Source of the DNA: Agapetus fuscipes
Taxonomy: Eukaryota; Arthropoda; Insecta; Trichoptera; Glossosomatidae
Assembly: GCA_951799405.1 (NCBI GenBank)
Contig: OX637351.1
Location: forward strand, 9,518,251 to 9,582,250
Reading direction: 5' to 3'
DNA: 64,000 nucleotides
Positions 10,301 through 19,100 of this stretch are shown here, one piece after another. Within the stretch, counting starts at the first letter, position 1. The number at the start of each line of letters is the position of its first letter. The notes beneath the pieces are model-generated. The model ran no database searches, was not told the DNA's origin, and was given only the letters and a program-made list of their open reading frames with translations. A program made the translations under genes and the position numbers.

Positions 10301-13300
10301 AAAAAATCACCAAAAAGAAATTGAAGTATTGTCAATTTCCGCTGAAAGTGTCAGAGCAACTTATAGAAAGAGTAAAATTACCAGCTTATACCAGGATAGG
10401 GCGTCCTGCGGCTGACAGTCAAATGAGACTTCAGGCAGCCCATTGGGCACACTTTGCTCGACCTATTCCTGTGACTGCACAAGGGAATGCCATTGCCAAA
10501 CGCCAATGCAGAGTATGTTCCGCAAAAAAGAAACAGAGCACTAGCAGATGGGAGTGTGAACGTTGTGGAGTAGCCTTGCATATGCCAGAGTGTTTTAAAA
10601 TTTATCATACGCAAAAGAACCTAAGTTTATAAGTAAAGTTTCATTAGCATTGTGAATTAAAATGTACTTTATATATCGCCGCCTTAGTAGAAGAAGACCG
10701 TTTTTGGAGATCGAGCCTTCAAGGTGGCTGCTCCAACGATATGGAACGGCCTCCCAGATGACCTGCGCGAAATGAATCTGGAGAGTGCTTTTAGAAAGGG
10801 GTTGAAGACCCACCTGTTCGCGCGCTCATATGAGCAAGCGCCTTTGGGATGACCAAGAGTCATGAAAAGGCGCTATAAAAATATTGTATTATTATTATTA
10901 TTAGTGCTTGTTTGCCCTTTGTATGGAGATAGGGCAAACTAGCACTAAGGCAGCGATATATATATATATATATCAGGCTTATTTATTTTTAATTGCACAT
11001 GATAAGAGAGCGCCGTTTTTGTGTGTGTCACACCTCAAGGGCCCTCTCCGATCACGGATAAGACTTTTTGAAAAGGTGCGTCTTGAGAGCTCCGCGAAAT
11101 ATGCCCATAGATTTGGAGTTCCTCACTCCGGGTGGCAGTCTGTTCCACTCCACCGGACCCGCAACACAGAAAGCACGGTCTCCAAAATTTGTACGGATCT
11201 GACGGTGCGGCTGAACCAAATTGATTGCACCATCGCCCGCAGATCTGAGTGTCTGCCTCCTCACACCCATCTCAACAGGCGAAATCATGTCAGTCAGATA
11301 AGGTGGAGCCACGCCATTGATGGCTTTATATACCATCAGACAAACACGGTAGACCACCCTCTCCGGGAAACGAAGCCAGTGTAGTTTTTTTAACAGCGGA
11401 GTGATGTGAGCGAATTTAGATATGTACTCAAACAGTTTTTTTGTGAACCAAAACTTATAAATTTAATCTGTGTCAAGAACCAATTTACTCACCAATGTGT
11501 TTGTGTAACTAATACTTTGAAAATGACCAAGTTTTTAGAAAGATTTTCTTCTGGTAAGTGAATATACTGTTTTTTTTTTTGCGTTAGTTGCGTGCGTTGC
11601 GTGTATCACATTTTAATACCTAAGTTTAGCGCGCCACAGTTTAACAAGCCATGACACACCCCACCGGGCGGGGCTACTTTTGTGATTTCGGGGATAAAAT
11701 AAATTAGTATATTTGTGTACACACTTTCTTCAAAATAACAATATGCGGATGGGTTAATAAGTAGGTATTTATTTGAATGGTTATGACTTTTTCATTTAGC
11801 TTCTTCTTTCTTGAGTCAGGCTTGGCGGAGAGAGAAAGAGAGAGGGATAGCGGGTAATTATAATATATGTTAATGTGTACACATGTATATTTAAGCACTA
11901 ACGGGGCTATTCTTAGACATTATAGTCGTCGGTTGAGCCCACGCTTTGACAAACTATTTTATATGATGCATTTGTAAGACCTGTCAATCCAAGATGGCCA
12001 CAAGTGAACAGCTGATTACTAATTACCAAAATTTGGTAGGTAAGAATGACCCAGGGGATGAAACTTTCTGCCCAGGCATCATTAGTTTGTGAAGGAGTGG
12101 GCTCAACCGACGACTAAAATGTCTCAGAATAGCCCCGAAAGACGCTACCACGACCTTTGACAATCATTCTTTTAATGGTAATTTTTTAATGTTAATGCCA
12201 ATCTTTTATGTTAATTTTTCAGACTTGAATTTGAATTTAGAAGCCAGTAGATACCTCTGAATCTCTAGTGCAGCCATGCCACTCAGTGTTGCCAGCCTCC
12301 CTGGCCACTTTCCTCACGCCCACAGCCCGGTACAGGGCAGCGCGGCGCTCGCTCTGCAGCAGGCGCAGCTGCTGCTTGGACTGCGGCGAGCGGAACAGCG
12401 ACCGACCCTCCGACAAAACCAGCTCACTCAGTATCCTCACCTGGAAATTATGACATTTCTAACCAATCAGGTAATTGCAATGGTAGGGAAAACAGTTGAA
12501 AATAATATGATTGAGTAGAGTACATTTCAAGGATCACAACCATATAAGTAGTAAAAATAAAGATATCACTGATAATTTTCAAAAATAAAATGCGGAGAAT
12601 TTTAATCCCGCAAAAAACGCAAAGCGACCGGCTTAGAGACATTTGACGTCATTTTGACATCAAACGTCGCTAGCAAACTGACTACCTGGGTCCGCCAATA
12701 CCTGCACTCCGAAGATCCGAAGCTCCATCGACGTCATATCCGACTAAATAAAAAAATGAGCTGTTTTACCGGAAATCGAAAATATGCAAATTTTAAAGAG
12801 CTGTAATTTAAAAACTAAGCTAGACATATTTTTTTAAAAACACAGATGCATTTTTAAAAATGTTATCTATCATTTTATGAAATAAATAAAATTGTGAAAT
12901 TACCTTATTATGCTACCAAGCACTCTTACAACTATTTTAATTTAAAATGTACCCCAGCATATTATGATGACTCCACAAATATTTCAAATCAATCAGAGGT
13001 TGGTAAATTCTTTAAATATATGCAAAAGTTGAAAGCAATCTAACCACCATCATAAACATCAAAAACAAATACAAAATCAAAATTCTCATTTTAAATTTAA
13101 TTTTTTTTAAATACCCTACCTGAACCTCATGGTAGTATTTATTACCTTATAGTTCTTGGTGAGTGTCTGCAGATAGAGCGCCTCAGGAAAAGGCTGCATG
13201 AAGGGCCGCGGCAACACTCGCAGCAGCTCCGTAGGCAGCAGCAGTGCATGCTTCCCCGACACCGCATCACAAGTTGAGTCCCACTCCGGCGGGGCGCGAG

Positions 13301-13928
13301 AATAACGGAGCGCCCACTCGCGCAGGGAAAGCTCCAACTGCTGGCATGCCAGAGGGTGGGACTTGCTAAAGCCAACGGCAACACCAAGCTTCCTGGCAAC
13401 ACCATCAGACCTGGCCACATTAGCGGACCCGGCAACACTCAACATCTGCTGCAACACTTGCCGTGATGATAAACGCAAAGAATCCGGTACAAATAAAACA
13501 TACTTAGTTTTAATATAACTCAAAGGGTTCAGTTCTCTAGACGTAGATAATAAATCAACGTCTAAATCTAAGAATTTCACATTTTTCAAAGTGGCATTAG
13601 GAATTGTGTATTCTAAGAAGGAAGGAGCGTCTGATATAATTATTATTTGTATGTTTGGTAGTAAAGACGTTATGGACTGTAGGGTAGCTGTGACGTCATT
13701 TTCAAACATCTCGAATTGGCGTAGAACTATGGTGATCATTTTAGTGATGTGCCTGTTGGGGGCTTTAGAGGGCGGCGCAGCGGGGGGCGGGGAGGCAGTA
13801 AGCGGGGAGATGGGGCCCCCGTAGCGCCCCCCGTACACGCGCCACAGCATCAGTAGAAGCGTTGCGTTTAAAAATGCAAATAAAATTATGGTGCTCCGTC
13901 GGCGACATTTCAAGAAGCGGAATCGCAT
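1193..13928 (-). CDS. FKRP: Fukutin-related protein orthologue, 5' part of gene (three exons)
   Basis: This is a partial gene on the minus strand with exons at 13928-13146, 12440-12255 and 1347-1193, joined in phases 0 and 0; exon 3 ends in phase 2. The 374 residues visible match the order of FKRP: a type II membrane anchor, the stem and N-terminal domain, a W-x-G-C motif, R-C-F, then W-S-P-P-C-C-L and the start of the LicD-type domain (WLEGATLLGAVR, versus WLEGGSLLGAAR in vertebrates). FKRP is a Golgi ribitol-5-phosphate transferase that acts on dystroglycan O-mannosyl glycan. The catalytic D-x-D part is not in the window and should lie to the left. Intron 2 is about 10.9 kb of transposon sequence. 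The gene is divergent from PABPN1, with about 2.1 kb between start codons. The glycine after WLEG is alanine here, which is a point to verify. Confidence 0.88.
1348..2269. other. FKRP intron 2, unassigned part
   Basis: No coding signal was found. Two imperfect direct repeats of about 42 bp share GACAATAGATGTCACT (1804-1845 and 1866-1908). A perfect 12-bp-stem hairpin lies at 1611-1639, followed by another GC-rich inverted motif near 1660-1680. Confidence 0.5.
1611..1639. repeat. Perfect hairpin, 12-bp arms
   Basis: TATCAGCCGCCA (1611-1622) and TGGCGGCTGATA (1628-1639) are exact reverse complements around a 5-nt loop. The arms are GC-rich within AT-rich DNA. It may be the end of an old transposon. 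No function is assigned. Confidence 0.7.
2270..2388 (+). repeat. Family A repeat, partial
   Basis: Matches the first half of the abundant family A repeat (CTTATAGGTTGGTATG, then CTTTGCCAATGTCACCCCTG, then AGAGTTGCAGG). It is cut off where the Jockey-like coding sequence begins. Confidence 0.75.
2395..2829 (+). mobile_element. Jockey-like LINE reverse transcriptase, first part
   Basis: Two overlapping frames (through 2609 and from 2573) encode the fingers region of a Jockey-like RT: ISETDVKRAVKKLKPGISPGP, then IPVHKAGP, then ENYRPIAILSTLPKVFE and QHAFLPRRS. The 5' end is missing. A frameshift near 2575 separates the two frames. Translation stops making sense at 2830, where a hAT element begins, and resumes at 7373. 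The element is interrupted, not truncated, here. Confidence 0.85.
3402..5138 (+). CDS. LINE AP-type endonuclease with linker (N-terminal half of ORF2)
   Basis: A 578-codon open frame. After a basic, Cys/Arg-rich N-terminal region of about 125 residues comes an exonuclease-endonuclease-phosphatase domain with its usual signature blocks: FATWNVRDW, CVTETK, CYAPVDS, ILLGDFNGWVG, LYTWQNRAGNRTIIDYICVD and NTDHYLL. These include the Asn, Glu, Asp-x-Asn and Asp-His catalytic residues. A Lys-rich linker follows, containing a WWNDEV motif usual before LINE RTs. The frame ends in the Penelope-like insertion just after RWNEYFKNLY. It is intact and long, so the insertion is probably not very old. It nicks the target DNA to start retrotransposition. 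Confidence 0.85.
   Translation: MVRSYTINELLSLRRHSPVCHIEVSDCVRRVVQGQGGHVVDSAGGRRRKRGRRAGRRLYCRPPADNCEDGAAQHERGRAETDNLRRPEAVGVSNGLCRGVKADSVRKAEEVCERRKECVRRKYAKKEEWKFATWNVRDWNDCKEREISNIMKERGIKVLCVTETKMIGDGEKEMVNGEFFVWCGVKDGYKRQGVGVIIDEKAKGCITKYERVSPRILLVRMRFGRMKLLLIACYAPVDSECRVVKEEFWEKVNIVMRQKEENERTILLGDFNGWVGMRQDDSENVVGPSGKGVANDNGRALISLCMEHRLFTSNTWYNHKSIHLYTWQNRAGNRTIIDYICVDERMRGDVRDSRVYRGAVLNTDHYLLCSRIMIGDVKRRAQKELVSMKRIKVEKMNDVSIKEKYKCEMNERLNHDELKKTKEEGCVEKMWSKMKENMIECAKSVCGEAKVCKRRGDAWWNDEVREAIEQKKNAFNRWLNDRKNQALEEIYKQAKRRAKTVVFESKMKIESKENERAQQNFLTNKKSFWSWVRDKNESRGSTTPGIKNAEGILLWDESDVRKRWNEYFKNLYGQGERD
5139..5640 (+). mobile_element. 5'-truncated Penelope-like element 3' end with hammerhead-like motif
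   Basis: The first part encodes the C-terminal end of a Penelope GIY-YIG endonuclease: HAREKGHS, LELINSCQKGRKLDILEILE and INKHRNKS. A C-rich untranslated stretch follows, then a hammerhead-like core: CCGATGA at 5497-5503, a short GGAA/TTCC stem, and GAAA at 5517-5520. Penelope-like elements are known to carry hammerhead motifs. The first U of the consensus CUGAUGA is C here, so activity is doubtful. The flanks ATTTTAAAAATTTATAT and CTTTTCAAAATTTACTAT resemble an imperfect target duplication. Confidence 0.72.
5635..7254 (+). CDS. LINE reverse transcriptase (C-terminal half of ORF2)
   Basis: A 539-codon open frame, continuing the endonuclease frame after the Penelope insertion. RT blocks in order: LKNGKAAGNDGVNAEMIK, FRPISLLSIAGKV, AFVDLEKAFDSVDR (catalytic Asp), GVRQGCVMSPWLFNI, LLYADDAVVLA (catalytic Asp pair) and EFDYLGSKFE. 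A thumb-like region and a basic C-terminus (GRGRPRKEW, then KKWRRICGG) follow. The frame is complete from about residue 20 on. The first 15-20 residues come from the insertion and are not native. Without the inserted Penelope piece the element would be close to full coding capacity. Confidence 0.87.
   Translation: MFHKNLFKIYYYDVEYNDSDEEIVKEDVIISIKDLKNGKAAGNDGVNAEMIKCAGECMVEWMFELCKMCVKESKVPMDWKKAVIVLIYKGKGDKKDCQNFRPISLLSIAGKVLCKVLIKKVRLSTGHGVSDIQTGFMPGRGCVDQIFTLRQIVEKHLAVGRKVYTAFVDLEKAFDSVDRGMMWKVLLKYGVNGKLLNGIRAIYENSLACVRVDGKCSEWFDVYKGVRQGCVMSPWLFNIIMDNCMKEAEISHYGVKVGETNVGVLLYADDAVVLADTAEELQMILTKMNDAFSKNGLKVNASKTKVLVFDRTEECEEIEIRLNETRVEVVKEFDYLGSKFESNGKLTKELEKRASRGRSVMGTIGRIARNRKLTKNMRLAVHNGILVPTLMYGSEAWTVNECELSKVCTVEMAYLRAMAGKTLNDRVRNDWVMNECGIKENMRMKVQKSTMRWFGHLERMDDERLTKKVYKGNVRGKRGRGRPRKEWLDQIGEIAKEWNLQSENKRRVCMKKVMNIEEMKVVCKDRKKWRRICGGTGHP
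7365..8664 (+). mobile_element. Jockey-like LINE reverse transcriptase, second part and 3' end
   Basis: Continues the RT begun at 2395: HLDGKRQVDVAYLDFQKA, then GISQGSNLGPLFFITFINDL, FADDIKLFL (catalytic Asp pair) and VRDLGVIFD. The C-terminal region continues to 8543. There are frameshifts near 7462 and 8160. The 3' end is an AATAAATAAATAAATG simple tail at about 8650-8664. Together with 2395-2829 it gives most of an RT domain. The endonuclease and ORF1 are missing. Confidence 0.85.
8665..8932. other. Spacer before the piggyBac gene
   Basis: AT-rich, with no coding signal. It probably includes the 5' untranslated end of the piggyBac element (a GTTACCCTTTT motif near 8730 resembles piggyBac termini), but no clean TTAA-flanked end was found. 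Confidence 0.4.
8933..10632 (+). pseudogene. piggyBac transposase, broken
   Basis: This codes for a piggyBac-family DDD transposase. It starts with an acidic Ser/Asp/Glu-rich N-terminus (8933-9187), as in piggyBac proteins. The core contains IAIDESPMKF (first catalytic Asp, near 9641), YTLFLDNWYFSP (second) and NKGMGGVDKMDQQ (third). The C-terminus is a cysteine-rich zinc-binding region (CRVC, WECERC, MPECFKIYH). Damage: a stop at 9185, a frameshift near 9780 and a stop at 10240. About 560 residues in all, close to the usual family length, and all catalytic aspartates survive. It lies in FKRP intron 2 on the opposite strand to that gene. Terminal repeats and TTAA flanks were not identified. 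Confidence 0.9.
10690..10905 (+). mobile_element. CR1/L2-type LINE 3' end
   Basis: In frame it reads RAFKVAAPTIWNGLPDDLRE, then a LKTHLF motif, which is the conserved C-terminus of CR1/L2-type RT proteins. A short untranslated region follows (GAAAAGGCGCTATAAAAAT) and an ATT trinucleotide tail. 5' truncated. Confidence 0.8.
11022..11410 (-). mobile_element. CR1/L2-type LINE 3' fragment
   Basis: The minus strand encodes VYKAINGVAPPYLTDMIS, FGDRAFCVAGPVEWNRLPP and GALKTHLFKKSYP, the C-terminal part of a CR1/L2-type RT. It is 5' truncated. It is the same subfamily as 45113-45763. The plus-strand reading frame here is an artefact of this. Confidence 0.8.
11431..11905. other. Unassigned intron sequence
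   Basis: AT-rich. No coding, terminal repeat or SINE signal was found. It contains a GAGAGAAAGAGAGAGGG purine tract near 11830. Confidence 0.4.
11908..12137. mobile_element. MITE with ~58-bp terminal inverted repeats
   Basis: The left end, GGGGCTATTCTTAGACAT and on through TGAGCCCACGCTTTGACA, is repeated in inverse at the right end (through ATGTCTCAGAATAGCCCC). Length is about 230 bp with no coding. Relatives are at 24948-25360 and 42958-43190. The terminal sequence loosely resembles Harbinger-type ends. Target duplication is unclear. Confidence 0.75.
12255..12440 (-). CDS. FKRP: FKRP exon 2
   Basis: The acceptor is at 12441-12442 (atttccag then GTGAGG) and the donor at 12253-12254 (TCAGAG then gtatct). 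It is 186 nt, phase 0 in and out. It encodes VRILSELVLSEGRSLFR, then an Arg/Leu-rich helix, then a TEWHGCTRD block equivalent to the L-E-W-F-G-C segment of vertebrate FKRP. Confidence 0.85.
12441..13145. other. FKRP intron 1
   Basis: 705 bp, AT-rich, bounded by consistent splice sites on the minus strand. No element was recognised in it. Confidence 0.7.
13146..13928 (-). CDS. FKRP: FKRP exon 1 (membrane anchor, stem, N-terminal domain)
   Basis: 261 codons from the ATG at 13928. A basic N-terminus (residues 1-12) precedes a hydrophobic anchor (about 13-30: STIILFAFLNATLLLMLW), typical of type II Golgi proteins. A Pro/Ala-rich stem follows, then ITIVLRQFEMFENDV, which matches the V-R-E-F-E-A-F-D-N segment of FKRP. 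Later blocks VLFVPDSLRL, LSLREWALRYSRAP, CDAVSGKHALLL and ALYLQTLTKNYK also align in order. The donor is at 13144-13145 (TATAAG then gtaata). Confidence 0.88.
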
Positions 13929-14814
13929 CTTGTTGAATGGACAACGTTGGCAACATTCGAAAAATTACTCGGCCAAGCAAATGAAACTCTCCGGATTAAA
14001 ATACAAACAATCTTGATTCATAAACTAACATTTTTATCAGTATTTTGGTGTTTGCTTTTTTTTGACGTTAATGATAAATTTTGGATGACAGTTGACAGTT
14101 GCCGATGGAAATACGTAACCGATGCTGAAAAAAATAAAATGTAGGGAACACAGGTAGGGAATTATTTATTGCTTATGGTATCATTCTTGTTAAACTTATT
14201 TATGGTTTCACTCTGACGGCCGCCGGTTTTCTTTAGGAATTTGCCGGCATTTTAGTTTTATATTAATCTTTAATCATCCGTGAGTACGCTCTAAATATCC
14301 TGTGTCTTTTTAATGTAAAATATTCTCCATTTAATATTCACAGATTTTGTATTTTTAATTGTCGTATAATTTGACATGTAACCTCTGTAATCCCAAAACA
14401 ATTTCTGCGATGTTGACATACACCGCGGCACATACTTTACTTGATCGATTGACTGAAAGTGAATAAACATACGAATTGTTTCACAGTTAGCAAACATTGG
14501 TATTTGAATACACGTCATAATTTACTTTTGTTTTCTGTTCAATCCTGCTTATGTTTTTTGTATGATTATTTTTATTTTCGCTGTTGCAAGATTTTCTTTT
14601 GTATTTTTGCATATCTGTGTTTTGAACCTAGCTGGGTCCCATTTCCCCTGAGTGTGCAGTAGAAACTCGTTTATCCGATTCCGAATTATCCGAATAATTA
14701 ATTCACCGCTCCTAAAATAAATCATAGGATGATATATTAGTTAACTACTATTTATGTGAATTTTAGATTTTTTTCGATTTTTAGGAGCCTTCTGCGAACT
14801 CGTTTGTCGTTCTG
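13929..14814. other. Intergenic region between divergent FKRP and PABPN1
   Basis: Presumably includes the FKRP 5' untranslated region and promoter just right of 13928. I see no TATA box or initiator I would defend. The rest is AT-rich with no coding signal. Confidence 0.4.
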
Positions 14815-15172
14815 GCAAGTGTCAATTAAGTAAGACCCAATTGCTGTAAGGCTGGGTGTATCTATTAATAATAATAATAGGATGAGTTATTTGGTGAGCT
14901 CTGTTTTTGTGTCACACCTCAAGAGCCCTCTGTGAGCTTGGTCGTCGCTGTAGAAAGCGCCAATTGTCAAGCAAGACCCAGTTGCTGTCTGTTAGGCTGG
15001 ATGGACCTTTAGTCACCGGTCTTTTGTAAAGGTATATGAATTTTTTACCCAGCGAAGAGCATATTTGAAAATATGAATGGTACATTTTTTATGTGCTCTG
15101 CCGGGATTCAAACCCACAACCTTCCATTTACGAGTCCGAAGTGTTAACCAATAGACTATGAACTGGTCAGGC
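14815..15172 (-). mobile_element. SINE family T (tRNA-like head)
   Basis: Read on the minus strand, this has a B-box-like GGTTTGAATCCCGGC, then GCTGGGTAAAAAATTC, then ACCAAGCTCACAGAGGGC and an ATT trinucleotide tail. A second tail fragment of the same family precedes it (14815-14865). Other copies are at 22338, 32027, 34872 and 35196. Confidence 0.72.
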
Positions 15173-15361
15173 CTATTGTGACCTGACTACGTGCTCCCTA
15201 ATCCACTTCTCATTAATGTCGTGATAACAAAGATCAGCGGTTTCCGCTTATGTGCAGTTTAAGTTGAGCGAGGTGTTGGTGGGACGAACTATGATTGTGG
15301 AACGAGCCGGTAATCGAAGATAAGCATCGCGCTTTTAAAAAGGTGAAGGCAGAGGCAGACT
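15173..15361. other. Unassigned intergenic spacer
   Basis: Between the SINE and the family A copies. No coding signal was found. It ends in a TCTAA tandem run (about 15365-15388) that forms the tail of the next repeat. Confidence 0.4.
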
Positions 15362-15803
15362 TGCCTAATCTAATCTAATCTAATCTAAGTTGCAAAGATA
15401 TGTTACATTGGAGATTCACATTACATGCATTCTCACAACCAGACACGTACAAGTTCGCGCTTGCACATGCCTCATGTGAACCTACAACATAAAAACCAAA
15501 TCTCAAATGGACATACACCCTGCAACTCTTGCCGTCCTAAGTTTACATTTACACATGCTGCATGTGTACTTACAAATCAGTCCTATAATCTAAGTTGCAA
15601 AGATATATATAATTTGAGATTCATATCAAATGCATTTCCACAAGCAGACACGTATAAGTTCGCGCTAACACATGCCACATGTGGACCTACATTATAAAAT
15701 TCCAATCTCATATGAACATGAGCCCTGCAACAAGGGTGACTTTGGCAAAGTGAACCATCTTTTTACAGTATGGGTGGTCAGCCGCACACCAACCTATAAG
15801 TCA
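15362..15803 (-). repeat. Two family A repeats in tandem, one truncated
   Basis: The first copy (15362-15540) ends at CTTGCCGTCC. A fragment (15541-15580) and then a complete copy (15587-15803) follow. Both share AAGTTGCAAAGATAT and a CACATGC-CATGTG centre. The first copy's tail has four TCTAA units. Confidence 0.8.
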
Positions 15804-16066
15804 AGGAACATACACAACAAATTACATTTTAGAAATAAATAATAATATGTATAAACATTAAAAGCAATGTTTGTTACCAGTTTAAACCAGCGTTTTTTAT
15901 ATTTTAAACACGCTCGTCAAAGTTACCGGCTTGAATCGCTTCGCCACAGTACCGACTCGTTACAATGTAACAATTGGTTGGATAATGGAGGTTCTACTGC
16001 AAGTTTTTTTCTGTATAGAAGATTTTATTTTATTTTTACCATTTCAAGTGGGCACCCATTTCCAAA

Positions 16067-16138
16067 ATGGACAATTTTGAAATGCTCGAGGACGGTGACG
16101 CGGACATGACCAAGCCAGATCACCCGGACATCAGTAAG
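16067..16138 (+). CDS. PABPN1: PABPN1 exon 1
   Basis: 24 codons starting at an ATG in a favourable context (TCCAAAATGG), acidic ([20 protein letters not shown]). The donor at 16139 (AGTAAG then gtagtg) is the only one that keeps frame with exon 2; the GTAAGG five bases earlier would break it. The N-terminus is the least conserved part of the family, so the start is inferred from frame and context. Confidence 0.75.
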
Positions 16139-19100
16139 GTAGTGTTGCCGTTTCACTTGTATTATTTTTACCGTATTCCCCGTCGTGTACTTTACTTTCT
16201 GCTCCTCCCGTCCCGTAGTGTTTCATTTATTTTTCTGTTGGTACACATCACTAGAATTGTTGTTTATGCCACTGCCTAGTAATGATAGTCTTTCTTACAC
16301 AAGTGCTCGTTAGCAATAGACAGCACGAGTGTTACAAAGGATAATTACGTGCGGTGGCATACAATACTTTTTCTACGACCATGAAATAAATAACAAAATA
16401 GTAAATAATAGTCATTATCATGGACTCTTCCATTTGAAGTAATTAAAACCTTACTTTTGTCAAAGCGTGTAATTTATCATTCCCTTTGATTATTATCTAA
16501 TCTTATCTCAGTTGCAAAGATATATTACATTTAGGATTCATATTAAATTCATGCCCACAAGCAGACACATAAGGTCGCGCTTATACATACCGCATATAAG
16601 CTTAAACATTCAAACCCAAAACTCAAATAAACATAGGCCCTGCAATTCCTGAAGCAGGGGTGTCATTGGCAAAGTGAACCAAGATTTTACAGCATAGGTG
16701 GTCAACCTCATACCGACCTATTAGCCAAGTAACTGTTTAAAATGTTTTATTTTTTGCGGTGAAAATATCTTGCATTATTTTCCTTTCAAGCCTTCTGTTT
16801 TCTTTTGAGAAAGGAAAGCTACAATTTGGAGTAGGTATTTTGATAAATAAATTCAATGAATTTGAACACAATTTTTATTTGACTCTACACATAAAATATA
16901 TTTATTTTCATTTGAACAAGGATTGAACATAGTGGGGAGGAACTATCAATAAGATAAAAATGTTCATGTACTATGGCTAACATTCGAACGTGGTTGCTAT
17001 GAAAACGGCGAATAATAGTTTGTTATCGGTTGCTTAGAAGGATAGCCCTACAAGGTTGATATTTGAAATTCACAAATTGTTCCATTTTTGGCAATGCGCA
17101 TGCGCACATTTTCATTTCAACATGGTTACCCGTTGCGTAATGGTCATTACGCAACGGGCTGTAGAAATGTATGGCGTTGCGTTAGCCGTTTTGTATTTAG
17201 TAAATTACCAAATGGGAGTAGAAAAATGGAGCTATTGAAGTTGATGAGTGTTGTAGTCTGTGTGTTATCGTTGCAGAACGGCTCAGCGGACGGCGTGGTG
17301 GAGGGCGCGGAGGACCCGGAGCTGGAGGCCATCAAGGCAAGAGTCAAGGAGATGGAGGAGGAGGCCGAGAAGCTCAAGCAGCTGCAGACAGAGGTGGACA
17401 AGCACATCGGCAGGGCCATGCCAGCCATCAGTAAGTCAGCACCCTGCTCCTCTCCCTGTAGCATCACTGAGCTGGAGGTGAGAGGCTTCTTCAAATTCTG
17501 GTTCCACTTCACCACCTAGAGAAGCTGTGTTGCATGCTTCCTGATCTCAGCCTGAGGTTTCACACCTTGGTGTCCATTGATCAACTGTTGCCAGCACTTC
17601 CTGTACTGATGTGTTTTATCATCTTGCAGCAAGTCCCCTCAACATGTCCATAGAGGAGAAGATGGAAGTGGACAACCGCTCCGTCTATGTGGGCAATGTG
17701 GACTACGGAGCAACGGCCGAGGAGCTGGAGGAGCACTTCCACGGATGCGGATCCATCAACAGGTCATTATACTGCCCTCTGTGGCTCAACAATTTCTATC
17801 TAAATCAAGCAGCATTAAAAATCACAGGAGGAAGGCACCTGCTCTAAACTAGGAATGTTATGAGTATGAAGTTTTGGATAAAGATATAGATTTATTTCGG
17901 ATATCCGATAGTTCCGGATACGGATAAGGATATCCATAACATCCCCACTCTAAACCCTGTCCCAAAAGTGTGCAATATACTTAGGATAAGCAATACGCCA
18001 AGAATGTCTCTTGTGTGTTATAATTAGGGGATAACGGAGGTGACTACCTGACCACGCCGAGGGTCCAACAGGATACATGGGCAGACATGCGCTGTTGCTC
18101 CTACCAGGAGCTATACAAAGCAAGCGTAAAATAAGAAAATGCATGAAAAATGTGATGGATATGTATGAATTGAAAGAGATATGTAAGTCGGTGTTATGGC
18201 CAAGGGGTAGAGACGCATGTTCGACTAGCGTATTTGGAACCAAATAACGTTGGTTCGAATCTTGTGTCTAGCCCACTTGACCATCACTTCGATTCTGGTT
18301 TAACAGATGCCATTGCATGCACACAAGCTTCTGCTTTCGCATGAAGACAACTGGCCAGGCAAAATAGGTTGGTGGATTGCATTCCTTTCCACAAATCTAT
18401 CTAAAAAAAAAGGATGAGAAGAAATGGAGGCAGCTCTGCAGAGGCTCTGGCCACCCCTAGCGCAATGGGGACAGTTAAAATGACACGGAATAATGATCCT
18501 AATATAATTATGATTGTGTGCAGGGTGACCATCCTGTGCAACAAGTTTGACGGCCACCCCAAGGGCTTTGCCTACATAGAGTTCAGCGACCAGGACAGCG
18601 TGCAGACCGCCATGGCCATGGACGAGTCCCTCTTCAGGGGGAGACAGATCAAGGTGAGCCAGCATTCTAATCACTTCAAGAGCTAGTTCCCCCTTATCAG
18701 GTGTCTGACCCCCCAAGGGCTTTGCCTACATAGAGTTCAGCGACCAGGACAGCGTGCAGACCGCCATGGCCATGGACGAGTCCCTCTTCAGGGGGAGACA
18801 GATCAAGGTGAGCCAGCATTCTAATCACTTCAAGAGCTAGTTCCCCCTTATCAGGTGTCTGACCCCCCAAGGGCTTTGCCTACATAGAGTTCAGCGACCA
18901 GGACAGCGTGCAGACCGCCATGGCCATGGACGAGTCCCTCTTCAGGGGGAGACAGATCAAGGTGAGCCAGCATTCTAATCACTTCAAGAGCTAGTTCCCC
19001 CTTATCAGGTGTCTGACCCCCCAAGGGCTTTGCCTACATAGAGTTCAGCGACCAGGACAGCGTACAGACTGCCATGGCCATGGACGAGTCCCTCTTCAGG

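Larger units (their letters stand above)
16139..17276. other. PABPN1 intron 1
   Basis: 1.1 kb, AT-rich, holding a family A copy at 16496-16730. A CCCGTTGCGTAATGGTCATTACGCAACGGG palindrome-like segment at about 17130-17160 forms a strong hairpin (arms CCGTTGCGTAATG and CATTACGCAACGG). Confidence 0.7.

Noticed and set aside
10908..11384. 158-codon plus-strand frame
   Set aside because: It starts in simple-repeat sequence and runs antisense to the CR1/L2 fragment.
15362..15390. Telomere-type repeats (TTAGG-like)
   Set aside because: The units are TCTAA, few in number, and form the tail of family A copies; other copies have different tail units.
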